Made by a program: the position numbers and the translations under genes | NCBI RefSeq assembly: GCF_017351175.1 | Contig: NZ_JAFMPN010000006.1 | Coordinates: 62,001-126,000 of the forward strand | Source of the DNA: Desulfovibrio sp. Huiquan2017 | GTDB taxonomy: Bacteria; Desulfobacterota; Desulfovibrionia; Desulfovibrionales; Desulfovibrionaceae | Direction of reading: 5' to 3' | DNA: 64,000 bases | The notes under the pieces: generated by a model | What the model was told of the DNA's origin: nothing | The model's database searches: none | What the model saw: the letters and a program-made list of their open reading frames with translations, nothing else | Shown: positions 1 through 9,430 of the stretch, in pieces | Position numbering within the stretch: position 1 is the first letter of the stretch | Layout of the letters: every line of letters starts with the position of its first letter

Positions 1-36
1 GCCTTCCTGAAAGCCATCGAAGAGGCCTCCAAGTAA
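1..36 (+). CDS. 3' end of an unidentified gene
   Basis: Twelve codons ending in TAA at 34-36 read in frame from the window edge (…KAIEEASK). The gene lies on the same strand, 72 bases before the PLP-enzyme operon, so it may be the preceding operon member. Too little is visible to name a product. Confidence 0.5.
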   Translation, partial: AFLKAIEEASK

Positions 37-108
37 CCCAGTACAAGGCTTGAACGCCGGGCGGCGGACCTTCCGTCGCCCGGCCGCTCAACACCACACA
101 CGAAAACA

Positions 109-1398
109 ATGAATACGACACCCCGGCCCGACCACGTCACAGGGATGCGCTGCACCCTCTGCGGAAAGACCTATCTCCCCGGCGAGGTGGACTACGTCTG
201 CCCCGACCACGGCAACGAAGGCATCCTGGACATCGAATACGACTACGACGCCATCGGGCGACGGATTTCCCCACACAGCCTGGCTCGGGACAAGACATGC
301 AGCCAGTGGCGCTACCGCCCGCTCCTGCCGGTCCTGCCGGAGACCCCCGCGCCGTCCGCCGTCGTGGGCTGGACGCCGCTCTACGAGAACCCGCGCCTGG
401 CCGCCGCCGTCGGTCTCGACACCCTGTTCATCAAGGACGACTCCCGCCAGCCCACCGGCTCCCTCAAAGACCGGGCCAGCGCCCTGGCCGTAATGAAGGC
501 CCGGGAGGCCGGGGCGGACATGATCACCACGGCCTCCACCGGCAACGCGGCCGCCGCCCTGGCGGGCATGTGCGCGGCCGACGGCATGCGCTGCACCATA
601 TTTGTGCCCCGCTCGGCCCCACGGGCCAAGGTGGCCCAGCTTCTGGCTTACGGAGCGCGGGTCTTCCTGGTGGACGGCAGTTACGACGATGCCTTCGAGC
701 TGTGCCTCGCGGCCGCCGCCGAATACGGCTGGTACAACCGCAACACCGGCTTCAATCCCTACATGGCCGAAGGCAAAAAGACTGCGGCCTACGAAATCTG
801 CGAGCAGCTGGACTGGCAATGCCCGGACGCGGTCTTCGTGGGCGTGGGCGACGGCTGCATCATTTCCGGTTTGCACAAAGGATTTCTGGACATGTACCGG
901 CTGGGCTGGATCGACCGTCTGCCCCGGCTCATGGGTGTGCAGGCCGAGGGCAGCGACTTCCTGTACCGTTGCTGGGAGGCCGGGGCCGATCCCGTGAGCT
1001 TTCCGGCCATCCGGGCCCATACCGTGGCCGACAGCATTTCCGCGGGCCTGCCCCGCGACCGCAAGAAGGCGCTGAAGGGCGTCGCCGACACGGACGGGGC
1101 ATTCCTGCGCGTGGCCGACCAAGCCATCCTCTCGGCCATCCCCGAGCTGGCCCGGGCCACCGGGGTATTCGCCGAACCCGCCGGGGCCTCGCCCCTGGCC
1201 GGACTACACGCGGCCATGGCCCAGGGACTGGTCCGCCGCGATACGACCTGCGTGCTGCTGGTCACCGGCTCGGGCCTCAAGGATGTGGACGCGACCATCA
1301 AGGCCTGCGGTGCCGAGCCCCCGATCATCTCCCCGACCATGGGGGCCCTCCGGGATGTCCTCGGCAAGATCGAACGAAACCAAAATCATAAAAGATAA
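109..1398 (+). CDS. Threonine synthase-like PLP-dependent lyase
   Basis: Fold-type II PLP enzyme related to threonine synthase, 429 residues. An N-terminal zinc-ribbon-like stretch (CTLCGK…CPDHG, residues 14-35) precedes the catalytic part, as in many bacterial and archaeal ThrC proteins. PTGSLKDRAS (about residues 118-127) carries the probable PLP lysine, TASTGNAAAAL is the substrate-side loop, and a glycine-rich VGVGDG segment probably holds the cofactor phosphate. It is cytoplasmic. The operon partners (a second PLP enzyme, an M20 hydrolase and a D-aminoacylase) make amino-acid breakdown more likely than threonine biosynthesis; this is inference. Start: ATG at 109 has only a weak ribosome site. 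ATG at 145, just before the zinc ribbon, is an alternative. Confidence 0.8.
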   Translation: MNTTPRPDHVTGMRCTLCGKTYLPGEVDYVCPDHGNEGILDIEYDYDAIGRRISPHSLARDKTCSQWRYRPLLPVLPETPAPSAVVGWTPLYENPRLAAAVGLDTLFIKDDSRQPTGSLKDRASALAVMKAREAGADMITTASTGNAAAALAGMCAADGMRCTIFVPRSAPRAKVAQLLAYGARVFLVDGSYDDAFELCLAAAAEYGWYNRNTGFNPYMAEGKKTAAYEICEQLDWQCPDAVFVGVGDGCIISGLHKGFLDMYRLGWIDRLPRLMGVQAEGSDFLYRCWEAGADPVSFPAIRAHTVADSISAGLPRDRKKALKGVADTDGAFLRVADQAILSAIPELARATGVFAEPAGASPLAGLHAAMAQGLVRRDTTCVLLVTGSGLKDVDATIKACGAEPPIISPTMGALRDVLGKIERNQNHKR

Positions 1399-1411
1399 AG
1401 GACGGACAACC

Positions 1412-2878
1412 ATGCTTGACCTGACCATCAACCCGCAGGGCCTGGATAGCGCCGTGGCCTGCGCGCGAGAGAAGGATATCATCATCCCCACCCTGGAGCA
1501 GATGTGCCACCCGGAGAAGATCCCGGCGCCCATCAAGGAGAAACTCGGTTCCGTGGGACTGTGGGACCTCAACCCCTTGAACCTGTTCCGCATCACCTGG
1601 AAAAACGAGCCCGCCGCGAGCGGCGGCAAGTACGCGGGTGTGAACCACATTGAATTGCCCCCGTCCCTGACCGGGGTTCCCGCGCGCATCGTCCTGCTGG
1701 TGGGCAAGTGGTTCCCCACCGGGGCGCACAAAGTCGGCGCGGCCTTCGGCTGCCTGGCCCCGCGTCTGGTCACCGGCCAGTTCGACCCACGCAGGCAAAA
1801 GGCCGTCTGGCCTTCCACCGGCAACTACTGCCGGGGCGGGGCCTATGACTCCAACCTGCTCGGCTGCGAGTCCATCGCCATCCTGCCCGAGGGCATGAGC
1901 CGGGAGCGTTTCGACTGGCTGTCCAAGGTGGCGGGCGAGACCATCAAGACCCCGGGCTCCGAGTCCAACGTCAAGGAGATCTTCGACAAGTGCTGGGAGC
2001 TGCGCAATTCCGGCGACGACATCATGATCTTCAACCAGTTCGACGACATGGGCAACTACCTGTGGCACTACACCGTGACCGGCCGGGCCATGGCCGAGCT
2101 GGTCGAATCCCTGACCGACGACGCGGACAAGCGCTTCAGGGGCGTAGTCCTGTCCACGGGCTCCGGCGGCACGCTGGCCGGCGGCGACTATCTCAAGCAG
2201 CGGTTCGCCCGCGTCAAGGTGGCCGCTTGCGAGGCGTTGCAGTGCCCGACCCTGCTGAACAACGGATTCGGCGCGCACCGCATCGAGGGCATCGGCGACA
2301 AGCATGTGCCCTGGGTGCACAATGTGCGCAACACGGACATGGTCATCGCCGTGGACGACGAGGTGCCCATGAACCTCATCCGCCTGTTCAACGAGCCTGC
2401 GGGCATCGAGGCCCTCAAGGATAACGGAGTCCCCGCCGCGATCGCCGAGAACCTGCATCTGCTCGGCATCTCCTCGGTGGCCAACATGATCTCGGCCGTC
2501 AAGTTCGCCAAGTACTACGAGCTGGGCGCGAACGACGTGGTCCTGACCGTGGCCACGGACTCCATGGAAATGTACCAGAGCCGCCTGGCCGAACTGACCG
2601 CTGAACGGGGCGAATACAACGCCGGGGATGCCGCCTACTCCCGGGGCGTGTTGGCCTCCACAACCACCGACAACATGGAAGAGCTCGGCTACTACGACCG
2701 CAAGCGCATCCACAACCTCAAGTATTACACCTGGATCGAGCAGCAGGGCATGGACTTTGCGGACATCCAGGCCCAATGGTACGACGAACATTACTGGGAA
2801 AGCGTCCAGAAACTCGCCCCCGAGGTGGACCGGCTGATCAACGAATTCAACGCCAAGACCGGCCTGCTTGAAGGCTAG
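1412..2878 (+). CDS. PLP-dependent cysteine synthase/lyase-family enzyme
   Basis: Fold-type II PLP protein of 488 residues, longer than classical cysteine synthases (about 310). FPTGAHKVGAAFG contains the likely PLP lysine, WPSTGNYCRGGA is the substrate loop, and STGSGGTLAGGDYL is the phosphate-binding glycine run. The ATG at 1412 is chosen because AAAGGA lies just upstream; the frame stays open upstream into the previous gene but without typical coding. Its position between a ThrC-like enzyme and a YgeY-type hydrolase resembles the ygeX-ygeY (diaminopropionate ammonia-lyase) arrangement of enterobacteria. An ammonia-lyase or elimination reaction on an unusual amino acid is therefore plausible, but the substrate is not known. 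Confidence 0.75.
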   Translation: MLDLTINPQGLDSAVACAREKDIIIPTLEQMCHPEKIPAPIKEKLGSVGLWDLNPLNLFRITWKNEPAASGGKYAGVNHIELPPSLTGVPARIVLLVGKWFPTGAHKVGAAFGCLAPRLVTGQFDPRRQKAVWPSTGNYCRGGAYDSNLLGCESIAILPEGMSRERFDWLSKVAGETIKTPGSESNVKEIFDKCWELRNSGDDIMIFNQFDDMGNYLWHYTVTGRAMAELVESLTDDADKRFRGVVLSTGSGGTLAGGDYLKQRFARVKVAACEALQCPTLLNNGFGAHRIEGIGDKHVPWVHNVRNTDMVIAVDDEVPMNLIRLFNEPAGIEALKDNGVPAAIAENLHLLGISSVANMISAVKFAKYYELGANDVVLTVATDSMEMYQSRLAELTAERGEYNAGDAAYSRGVLASTTTDNMEELGYYDRKRIHNLKYYTWIEQQGMDFADIQAQWYDEHYWESVQKLAPEVDRLINEFNAKTGLLEG

Positions 2879-2888
2879 GAGGGCGACC

Positions 2889-4082
2889 ATGCCGAACAAG
2901 GAAAAGTACTGCAACCTGAGCGTGGCCTTGTGCCAGGAGCTTATCTCCCTGCCCAGCCTCTCCGGCCAGGAGGCCGACGTGGCCAAGGCCTTGACCGCCG
3001 CCATGGAGGCCAACGGCTTCCACAAGGTCACCGTGGACCGCTACGGCAACGTCCTGGGCCGCATCAAGGGCGACAAACCCGGCCCGTGCGTCCTGTTCGA
3101 CGGGCACATGGACGTGGTCCCCGTGCCCGATCCGGCCGCCTGGACCCATGCGCCCTTCGGCGGCGACATCAAGGACGGCAAGGTCTGGGGCCGAGGCTCC
3201 TCGGACATGAAGGGCGCCCTGGCCTCCATGGTCGGGGCCGCCGCATGGTTCGCCAAGGAGACCAAGGGCAGATTCGCGGGCGAAGTCTGCGTGGCGGGGG
3301 TGGTCCACGAGGAACTCTTCGAGGGCATCGCCGCGCGGGAGATATCCCAGGCGGTCAAGCCGGACTTCGTCATCATCGGCGAGGCCTCCGAACTGAACCT
3401 CAAGATCGGGCAGAGAGGCCGCGCCGAGATCGTGGTCGAGACCATGGGCGTGCCCGCGCACTCGGCCAACCCGGACAAGGGTGTCAACGCCGTGCACCTG
3501 ATGACCGACCTGATCCGCGAGATCGACCGCATCGAGGCCCCGGAGCAGCCGGTCCTGGGCAAGGGCATCTGCGTGCTCACGGACATCAAGTCCACGCCTT
3601 ACCCGGGCTCGTCCGTGGTCCCCAGCGGCTGCCGCGCGACCTATGACCGCCGTCTGCTGGTGGGCGAGACCCCGGAATCCGTCCTGGCCCCCATCAACGA
3701 AGCCATCCGGCGGCTGGCCGAGGGCAATCCGGACTTCAAGGCCAAGGCCTGCTTCGCCAAGGGCCGCGAAACCTGCTACACCGACGTGCACATCCAGGGC
3801 GAGCGTTTCTTCCCGGGCTGGCTGTTCGACCCCGAAGCCCCGTTTGTGACCGCCGTCCTGGCCGGGCTCAGGGACGCCGGGCTCGATCCCGGGCTGTCCC
3901 ATTACTCCTTCTGCACCAACGGCTCCCACTACGCGGGCGAAGCGGGCATCCGCACCCTGGGCTACGGCCCGTCGCGCGAAAACCTGGCCCACACCATCGA
4001 CGAGCACGTCGAAGTGGACCAACTGCACAAGGTCACCGTGGGCTACAAGGCCATCATCGAGGCCCTGCTCGCTTGCGAATAG
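2889..4082 (+). CDS. YgeY-like M20 family metallohydrolase
   Basis: Zinc-dependent deacylase/peptidase of the M20/DapE group, 397 residues, closest in layout to YgeY ('selenium metabolism-linked hydrolase'). The first metal motif is FDGHMDVVPVPD, the second is WGRGSSDMKGALASM, HEELFEG contains the catalytic glutamate pair, and EASELNLKIGQRGR leads into the dimerisation (lid) domain. A C-terminal LAHTIDEHVEVD gives the last ligand histidine. AGGAGGG (2877-2883) is correctly spaced to ATG 2889; the upstream TTG at 2868 overlaps the previous gene and is unlikely. It probably removes an acyl or carbamoyl group from an amino-acid derivative feeding the neighbouring PLP enzymes. Confidence 0.82.
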   Translation: MPNKEKYCNLSVALCQELISLPSLSGQEADVAKALTAAMEANGFHKVTVDRYGNVLGRIKGDKPGPCVLFDGHMDVVPVPDPAAWTHAPFGGDIKDGKVWGRGSSDMKGALASMVGAAAWFAKETKGRFAGEVCVAGVVHEELFEGIAAREISQAVKPDFVIIGEASELNLKIGQRGRAEIVVETMGVPAHSANPDKGVNAVHLMTDLIREIDRIEAPEQPVLGKGICVLTDIKSTPYPGSSVVPSGCRATYDRRLLVGETPESVLAPINEAIRRLAEGNPDFKAKACFAKGRETCYTDVHIQGERFFPGWLFDPEAPFVTAVLAGLRDAGLDPGLSHYSFCTNGSHYAGEAGIRTLGYGPSRENLAHTIDEHVEVDQLHKVTVGYKAIIEALLACE

Positions 4083-4102
4083 CCGCCGGGAGGAACCATC
4101 TC

Positions 4103-5692
4103 ATGAGCATCCGCATGGAAAACGCCCGCATCATCGACGGCACCGGCTCGCCCGCCGCGCCGGGCGGCGTACGCGTCGAGGACGGAATCATCACCTACGT
4201 GGGCCCAAACCCGCCCGAGGCGGAACAAACCATTGATGCCGGGGGGCGCGTGGTCTGCCCCGGCTTTATCGACACCCACTCCCACTCCGATCTGGTGGTC
4301 ATGGAGGACCCGTTCATCTGGCCCAAGATACGCCAGGGCGTGACCACGGAAATCCTGGGCCAGGACGGCATATCCATGGCCCCCCTGCCCCTGTGCCACG
4401 TCCCTGCCTGGCGCAAGAACCTGGGCGGCCTGGAAGGCGAGTCCGACACCCTGGACTGGGCCTGGAAGACCACCGAAGGCTACCTCGGGCGACTCGAACA
4501 ATCCGGCGTGGGCGCCAATGTCTGCTATCTGGCCCCCCACGGAAATGTGCGCATGGAGGCCATGGGCCTGGACGACCGCCGGGCCGGTCCCGGCGATCTG
4601 ACCCGGCTCAAGGCCGTGCTCCGGCGCGAATTGGAGGCCGGGGCCTTCGGCTTGTCCACCGGGCTCATCTACCCGCCCTGCACCTATGCCGACCGGGCCG
4701 AGATGGAGGCGCTTTGCTCCGTGGCCGCCGGATTCGGCCGCCCGCTGGTCATCCACCAGCGCAGCGAGGCGGACACCATCCTCGAATCCATGGCCGAAGT
4801 GCTCGACATCGCCCGGCACACCGGGGTGCATGCGCACTTCTCCCATTTCAAGATCTGCGGCAAGAACAACGCCGACAAGTTCGACCGGGTGCTCGGCCTG
4901 CTCGACCAGGCCGCCGACGAGGGGCTCACGGTCACCATAGACCAATACCCCTACGTGGCGGGCTCGACCATGCTCGGGGCCATCCTGCCCCCCTGGGCCC
5001 ACGCGGGCGGCACGGACAAGCTCCTGGAACGCCTCGCCGACGAAGAGGCCCGCGCCCGCATGCTCCGCGACATCCGCCAGGGTATCGACGGCTGGGACAA
5101 CTTCGTGGACTTTGCGGGCGTGGACGGCATCTTCGTCACCAGCGTGCGCACCGCAGCCAACGCCGACGCCGTCGGTAAAACCCTGGTCCAGCTCGGCGGG
5201 ATGCGCGGCAAGCCGCCGCTGGAAGCCGCCCTCGACCTCCTGCTCCAGGAGGAAAACGCCGTGGGCATGGTCGATTTCTACGGCCTGGAGGAGCACGTCA
5301 AGGCGTTCATGGCCCGCCCGGAAATGAATGTCTGCACCGACGGCCTACTCGGCGGCACGCCCCACCCGCGCACCTACGGGGCCTTCCCCCGCGTGCTCGG
5401 CAAATACGTACGCGAGGAACGGGTCATGCCGCTCGAAACGGCGGTCCGCAAGATGACCGGCAAGCCTGCGGAAACATTCCACATCAACAAACGCGGTCTG
5501 CTCAGGCCCGGCTACCACGCCGACATCGTGCTCTTCGACCCCGCCACCGTGCGCGACAAGGGCACCTACACCGAACCACGCCAACACCCCGTCGGCATAG
5601 ACCTGGTCATGATCAACGGAGCCGTCGTCCATGGCCCCGGCGCCCCGGACACCCCCGCCCCGTCCGGCCGCGTGCTGCGATTGGGCCGGTAG
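4103..5692 (+). CDS. D-aminoacylase / N-acyl-D-amino-acid deacylase
   Basis: Amidohydrolase-superfamily protein of 529 residues. N-terminal beta-sandwich, then the metal motif GFIDTHSHSD (about residues 57-66), QGVTTEILGQDG, and STGLIYPPCTYA, which is typical of D-aminoacylases. Two further ligand regions are visible, IHQRSE and HAHFSHFKICG. NVCTDGLLGGTPHPRTYG supplies the late catalytic aspartate. It hydrolyses N-acyl-D-amino acids to D-amino acid plus carboxylate in the cytoplasm. Start ATG 4103 follows GGGAGGAA; the upstream TTG at 4073 overlaps the M20 gene. Last gene of the operon. A D-hydantoinase-type activity is a less likely alternative. Confidence 0.87.
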   Translation: MSIRMENARIIDGTGSPAAPGGVRVEDGIITYVGPNPPEAEQTIDAGGRVVCPGFIDTHSHSDLVVMEDPFIWPKIRQGVTTEILGQDGISMAPLPLCHVPAWRKNLGGLEGESDTLDWAWKTTEGYLGRLEQSGVGANVCYLAPHGNVRMEAMGLDDRRAGPGDLTRLKAVLRRELEAGAFGLSTGLIYPPCTYADRAEMEALCSVAAGFGRPLVIHQRSEADTILESMAEVLDIARHTGVHAHFSHFKICGKNNADKFDRVLGLLDQAADEGLTVTIDQYPYVAGSTMLGAILPPWAHAGGTDKLLERLADEEARARMLRDIRQGIDGWDNFVDFAGVDGIFVTSVRTAANADAVGKTLVQLGGMRGKPPLEAALDLLLQEENAVGMVDFYGLEEHVKAFMARPEMNVCTDGLLGGTPHPRTYGAFPRVLGKYVREERVMPLETAVRKMTGKPAETFHINKRGLLRPGYHADIVLFDPATVRDKGTYTEPRQHPVGIDLVMINGAVVHGPGAPDTPAPSGRVLRLGR

Positions 5693-5707
5693 AAAGGCCT
5701 CCGGCGG

Positions 5708-5764
5708 CCGGGGGAAGGGGAGGAAAAACCCTTTGGAAAGGGGTCGTTCCTCCCCTTCCCCCGG
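5708..5764. terminator. Long GC-rich stem-loop after the D-aminoacylase gene
   Basis: Perfect 18-base arms (5708-5725 and 5747-5764) with a 21-base loop that itself contains ACCCTTT/AAAGGGGT pairing. It starts 16 bases after the stop codon. There is no strong T-run, so it is either a transcription-ending or RNA-stabilising hairpin, or a copy of a dispersed intergenic element. Confidence 0.65.
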
Positions 5765-6044
5765 GCCCCATCCTCTCCTTTTCCCAAACGGTATACGCGC
5801 TTCGCGAGTGCGGGAGAGCGCCCTTTGCCGTGCGTCTTTGTCGGACGAAGTAGGGTCTGAAGACTGATCCGTAGAGATAGCGCCCATACAGGTGCTTGGC
5901 CCCCGCGAAGCGACGCTGACAAGTTTTGGAGAATCCTGGCGAGGTCTGGGGCAGCGCTCTGGCCGCTCGCTGCCGTCCGCATCCGTAAGGCTCAAAGACT
6001 CACCGATGGTCGGAGGCTCGGAGACGCCCGCCCGGCGGGGGCTC
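5765..6044. other. Intergenic, no gene seen
   Basis: About 280 bases between the hairpin and the antiporter stop codon. No open frame here has family-like content. A short GC hairpin (GCCCGCC/GGCGGGGGC) around 6028-6042 abuts the antiporter stop and may end its transcript. Confidence 0.5.
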
Positions 6045-8033
6045 CTACGCCACGCAGTCGACGGAGGGACCGGCTTCGGTGCGGGAAAGGAGGCAGAAGC
6101 GGGAACGGTCTTCGTCGTTGCCGATGAAGGCCACGAGGTCGCCGGGTTCAAGACGATAGGCGGCGTCGGGATTGGTCTTGAGCCGCCCGTCGCGGACCAC
6201 GCCGACCACGGATGCGCCCGTGGTCTTGCGGATATTGCTTTCGCCGATGGATTTCCCGGCCAGGGGACTGCTCGGGGCCACCTTGATCCATTGCAGGTCG
6301 AACTGTTGTTCCGCCCCCCGAAACTGGACGAGTTCGCGGTATTCATCGGAGGAGTTGGCCAGCACGGAGTAAAACTCCTGGCGGATGCGGTCCGTGTGCC
6401 GTTGAATGTCCACAGGCGACTTGTGCAGCCGAAGCAGGGACTGGCGGGACATCTCCAGGCTGGCCTCAAGTTCCGGAAGCACGGCCTCGTTCGCGCCCAG
6501 TTCCTTCATGTCGTGGAGGTGCTCCCGGGTGGTGGATCGGGCGATGATGTCCAGGTCCGGATAATCCTGCCGGACGTGCTGGAGAATTGTCCGGATGGTC
6601 ACCAGGTCGGGCACGGTGACGATGAGCTGGGCGGCATCGCGCAGTCCGGCGGCTTCAAGCACGATCTCCTGGCTGGCGTCGCCGTAGACCGCCGGAATGC
6701 CCGCCTTCTTGGCCTGCTCGAAGCGGCGATGATCCAACTCCACGACCACGTGGGTCTGGTCGAAGCGTTTGAGGACCTGGGCTATCTGGAGCCCCACCCG
6801 GCCCGCGCCGAGGATGATCACGTGGCCGCTCAGGCCGTTCCTGGGCATGTTCGAGGATTCGAGGGGCTCATGGGAAAACCAGCGCTTGCGCAGGGCGTAG
6901 AGCCGGGCGGTCTGGCCGGAGACGATCGGGGTCAGGACCATGGAGAGGATGGTCACGGTCATGATCATGGAATACAGTTCGCGGGGGATGGACCCGGTGG
7001 ACAGGCCCAGCCGGGCCAGAACGAAAGAGAACTCGCCGACTTGGAACAGGCCGAGCCCCACGGCCAGGGGCACGACATTGCGGTAGCGGAATATCTTGGC
7101 GACCACGGCGAAGATGAGCCCCTTGCCGACGCAGATCACGGCCAGCAACCAGAATATCTGCTTGAAGTGCTCCACAAGGTACATGGGATTGAAAAGCATG
7201 CCCACCGAAGAAAAGAAGAGCAGCCCGAAAATATCGCGCAGGGGGATGATGTCCGACAGGGCTTGGTGGCCGAAGTCCGATTCGGACAGGACCATGCCCG
7301 CCACGAAAGCGCCGAAGGCGAAAGACAGACCGGCCAGGTAGGTCAGATATCCCACGCCCAGGCCGATGGCCGCGATGGCCAGCAGAAAGAGTTCGCGCGA
7401 GCCGAGCCGGGCGATGCGGGCCATGAGCCAGGGCAGCAGCCGGGTGCCCAGCAGGATCATGGCGGCCAGAAATACGGCGGCCTTGACCAGGGCGAAGCCG
7501 AGCTTGGGCAGGCCGACCACCGGATCGTTCAGCTCGGGCAGGACGATCATCATGGGCACCACGGCCAGATCCTGGACGATGAGCATGCCGATCATGACCT
7601 TGGAGGACAACGTCCCGAGCCAGCCCTGGTTCATCAGCGTCTTGAGGAGGACCATGGTGCTCGAAAAGGAGGCCAGCGCCCCCAGCCACAGGGAGGACTT
7701 CCAGTCGAAGCCCATGACCTGGCCCACGGCGTACCCCATGGCCATGGTCAGGAGCATCTGGATCGGGGTGCCGATGAGGGCCACGTACTTGACCGGCTTG
7801 AGGTCCTTGAAGGAGAACTCCAACCCCAGGGCGAACAGGAGGAGCGCGATGCCGATCTCGGCCAGCAGCTCGATCTCATGGGTTCCGGATATGGTCAGCC
7901 CGCCGGTGTACGGGCCGAGAAGCACCCCGGCCAGGATGTAGCCGAGGATGATCGGTTGCTTCATGCGCTGGGCCGCCAGCCCGCAGAAGAAGGCGACGAC
8001 GATGATGAGGATGATGTCCGTGGCCAGGCCCAT
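6045..8033 (-). CDS. KefB/KefC-type cation:proton antiporter with TrkA domains
   Basis: Integral membrane protein of 662 residues. About residues 1-380 form a Na+/H+ exchanger-like domain of 12 or so helices. It is followed by an NAD-binding RCK/TrkA-N domain ([37 protein letters not shown], about residues 410-530). A TrkA-C domain (about residues 580-655) follows, including [18 protein letters not shown] and [11 protein letters not shown]. It probably exports K+ or Na+ in exchange for protons under redox or nucleotide control. Start ATG 8033 has an upstream AAGGTGAACC; an in-frame extension to 8183 is low-complexity and not family-like. Monocistronic. Confidence 0.9.
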   Translation of the reverse strand: MGLATDIILIIVVAFFCGLAAQRMKQPIILGYILAGVLLGPYTGGLTISGTHEIELLAEIGIALLLFALGLEFSFKDLKPVKYVALIGTPIQMLLTMAMGYAVGQVMGFDWKSSLWLGALASFSSTMVLLKTLMNQGWLGTLSSKVMIGMLIVQDLAVVPMMIVLPELNDPVVGLPKLGFALVKAAVFLAAMILLGTRLLPWLMARIARLGSRELFLLAIAAIGLGVGYLTYLAGLSFAFGAFVAGMVLSESDFGHQALSDIIPLRDIFGLLFFSSVGMLFNPMYLVEHFKQIFWLLAVICVGKGLIFAVVAKIFRYRNVVPLAVGLGLFQVGEFSFVLARLGLSTGSIPRELYSMIMTVTILSMVLTPIVSGQTARLYALRKRWFSHEPLESSNMPRNGLSGHVIILGAGRVGLQIAQVLKRFDQTHVVVELDHRRFEQAKKAGIPAVYGDASQEIVLEAAGLRDAAQLIVTVPDLVTIRTILQHVRQDYPDLDIIARSTTREHLHDMKELGANEAVLPELEASLEMSRQSLLRLHKSPVDIQRHTDRIRQEFYSVLANSSDEYRELVQFRGAEQQFDLQWIKVAPSSPLAGKSIGESNIRKTTGASVVGVVRDGRLKTNPDAAYRLEPGDLVAFIGNDEDRSRFCLLSRTEAGPSVDCVA

Positions 8034-8162
8034 GTCAGGTTCACCTTGCGTGTTTGTCGGATTGTGTACGGCCGTTGAACCGGCCCCGCCCCTGGAACGG
8101 GAACTCCCCTTCCCACGGCGCGAGGGTTTACCATAATGGGTATCATGACGGGAATCCAGACG

Positions 8163-8203
8163 AAAAGAAGGCTTGCTCGCCAAGCGTGCAACCCTTCTTT
8201 TTT
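8163..8203 (-). terminator. Bidirectional rho-independent terminator
   Basis: Arms AAGAAGGCTTGC (8165-8176) and GCAACCCTTCTT (8188-8199) pair with one mismatch. T-runs follow on the plus strand (8198-8203) and, more weakly, on the minus strand. It probably ends the GntR transcript arriving from 8343 before the antiporter gene. The rest of 8034-8342 holds no recognisable gene and presumably contains the antiporter promoter. Confidence 0.7.
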
Positions 8204-8342
8204 ATTGATCTTCGCCCCGAAAACAGCCGGGATACGCAACTCCGGCTCCTGGCGGGCGGGTTGCGGTCCGGGACTGTTTGCTTTGCGCCGGGACTCCGGG
8301 GGCGGGGCCTTCTCCGGATAGGGTCCGCCTTCTTGAACGCGC

Positions 8343-9071
8343 CTACAATTCGATCTTGTGGTCCACGATTTTCTGGAGGATTTTTTTGCAGGTCTTAAAA
8401 TCCTTTTCCTTTATCGCCCGGTAGATGCCATAATGCCGCCGATCATCGATCGTATCGTCGTCGCGTTGCTTCCAGTTCTCAATGCGCTTGCGCAGGATGA
8501 TGATCAGGTAGCGATAGATAATGTCCTTGGCCACCGTGTAGGCGTTGAAATACAGCTCGTTATGGGAAAATTCGCAAATAGTGCTGTGGAACTTCAGGTC
8601 CGTCCTGGCGAGTTCCGCCAGATTTTCCTCGCTGTAGTTTCCCTTCAGCACGGCGCATTGCCGGGAGTATTCACGGCAGATGCGTTCGAGTTCGCCGACC
8701 TCCGCCTCGGTCGCTTTCTGGATGGCCAACCGGCAACATTCGGTCTCTATGAGCTTTCGGAAATCGGCAACGTCGTCAAGCAGTTCCGGGCGGCTGAAAA
8801 AAATCGAAACCTCGCCGAGGTACTGGCTCATGTCGAATTTCTTCACGTAGGTACCGTCGCCGATCTTGGTTTCCAGCACGCCGAGAGTGTTGAGCTTCTG
8901 CAGCGCCAGACGAACCGACAGCCGGTTCACGCCAAAGGTCTTGGCCAGGGCCTGTTCGGAAGGCAACCTGTCGCCGACGGCCCAATCCCCGCGGATGATC
9001 GCATTTTTTATCTGTTCGTAAACCAGCTGGTATATGGTGGGCTTTTGTATTTTATCCGCTATAAAATCCAT
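8343..9071 (-). CDS. FadR-type GntR family transcriptional regulator
   Basis: 242 residues. The N-terminal winged helix-turn-helix (YEQIKNAIIRGDWAVGDRLP, then EQALAKTFGVNRLSVRLAL, about residues 18-75) is classic GntR. The C-terminal all-helical FCD ligand domain (about residues 95-235) contains the acidic/His metal-site pattern (DLKFHSTICEFSHNEL, late HYGIY). GGAGGT precedes the ATG with good spacing. It is divergent from the GntP permease/dehydratase operon and most likely represses it, released by the sugar acid or a metabolite. The effector is not visible from sequence. Confidence 0.9.
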   Translation of the reverse strand: MDFIADKIQKPTIYQLVYEQIKNAIIRGDWAVGDRLPSEQALAKTFGVNRLSVRLALQKLNTLGVLETKIGDGTYVKKFDMSQYLGEVSIFFSRPELLDDVADFRKLIETECCRLAIQKATEAEVGELERICREYSRQCAVLKGNYSEENLAELARTDLKFHSTICEFSHNELYFNAYTVAKDIIYRYLIIILRKRIENWKQRDDDTIDDRRHYGIYRAIKEKDFKTCKKILQKIVDHKIEL

Positions 9072-9143
9072 ACGATACCTCCGCGGCGCCTCGGCCGTTT
9101 GCCAGGCGTCTGCCGCCCTTCACAAGAAAAAATCTCACCTAAC

Positions 9144-9159
9144 ACTTGGAATGTCAAGT
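9144..9159. promoter_or_regulatory. Possible GntR operator (ACTTG-N6-CAAGT)
   Basis: Perfect 5-base inverted arms with a 6-base centre, in the 359-base gap between the divergent gntR and gntP genes. A weaker CAGGT-GA-ACTTG copy lies at 9382-9393, just upstream of the gntP ribosome site. Role inferred from position only. Confidence 0.35.
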
Positions 9160-9343
9160 AGTTGCAATGAGATACGGGCGATTTCGGCCTTTCCTCCGCG
9201 CAAAAGAATGTGATGTTTCCGCCTTGTACCCAAACGGACGGCCGCCTGCAACGAATCATCCTCCCCCTTTTCCCGGCTCACAATCCTCCGACGGACGGAC
9301 CGGCGGGAGGCATCGCACCGAAAATGTTTTTCGGAAAGAGGGG

Positions 9344-9372
9344 TTGACACCTCCTTTTTTTTGGACGACAAA
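9344..9372 (+). promoter_or_regulatory. Possible sigma-70 promoter for gntP operon
   Basis: A consensus -35 TTGACA sits at 9344-9349. The -10 at 17-base spacing (GACAAA) is poor, so an activator or a shifted -10 is possible. It lies about 60-85 bases before the GntP start. Confidence 0.35.
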
Positions 9373-9430
9373 TTGGGCGAACAGGTGAACTTGTGGTCTA
9401 ATAAACAGATGCAGTTTGGAGGTCTGAATC

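Noticed and set aside
1283-1411. N-terminal extension of the second PLP enzyme
   Set aside because: It overlaps the previous gene and has Arg/Pro-rich shadow composition; ATG 1412 has its own ribosome site.
5892-8078. 728-codon plus-strand open frame opposite the antiporter gene
   Set aside because: Antisense shadow: low-complexity His/Gly/Gln-rich translation, while the minus strand gives a full transporter with TrkA domains.
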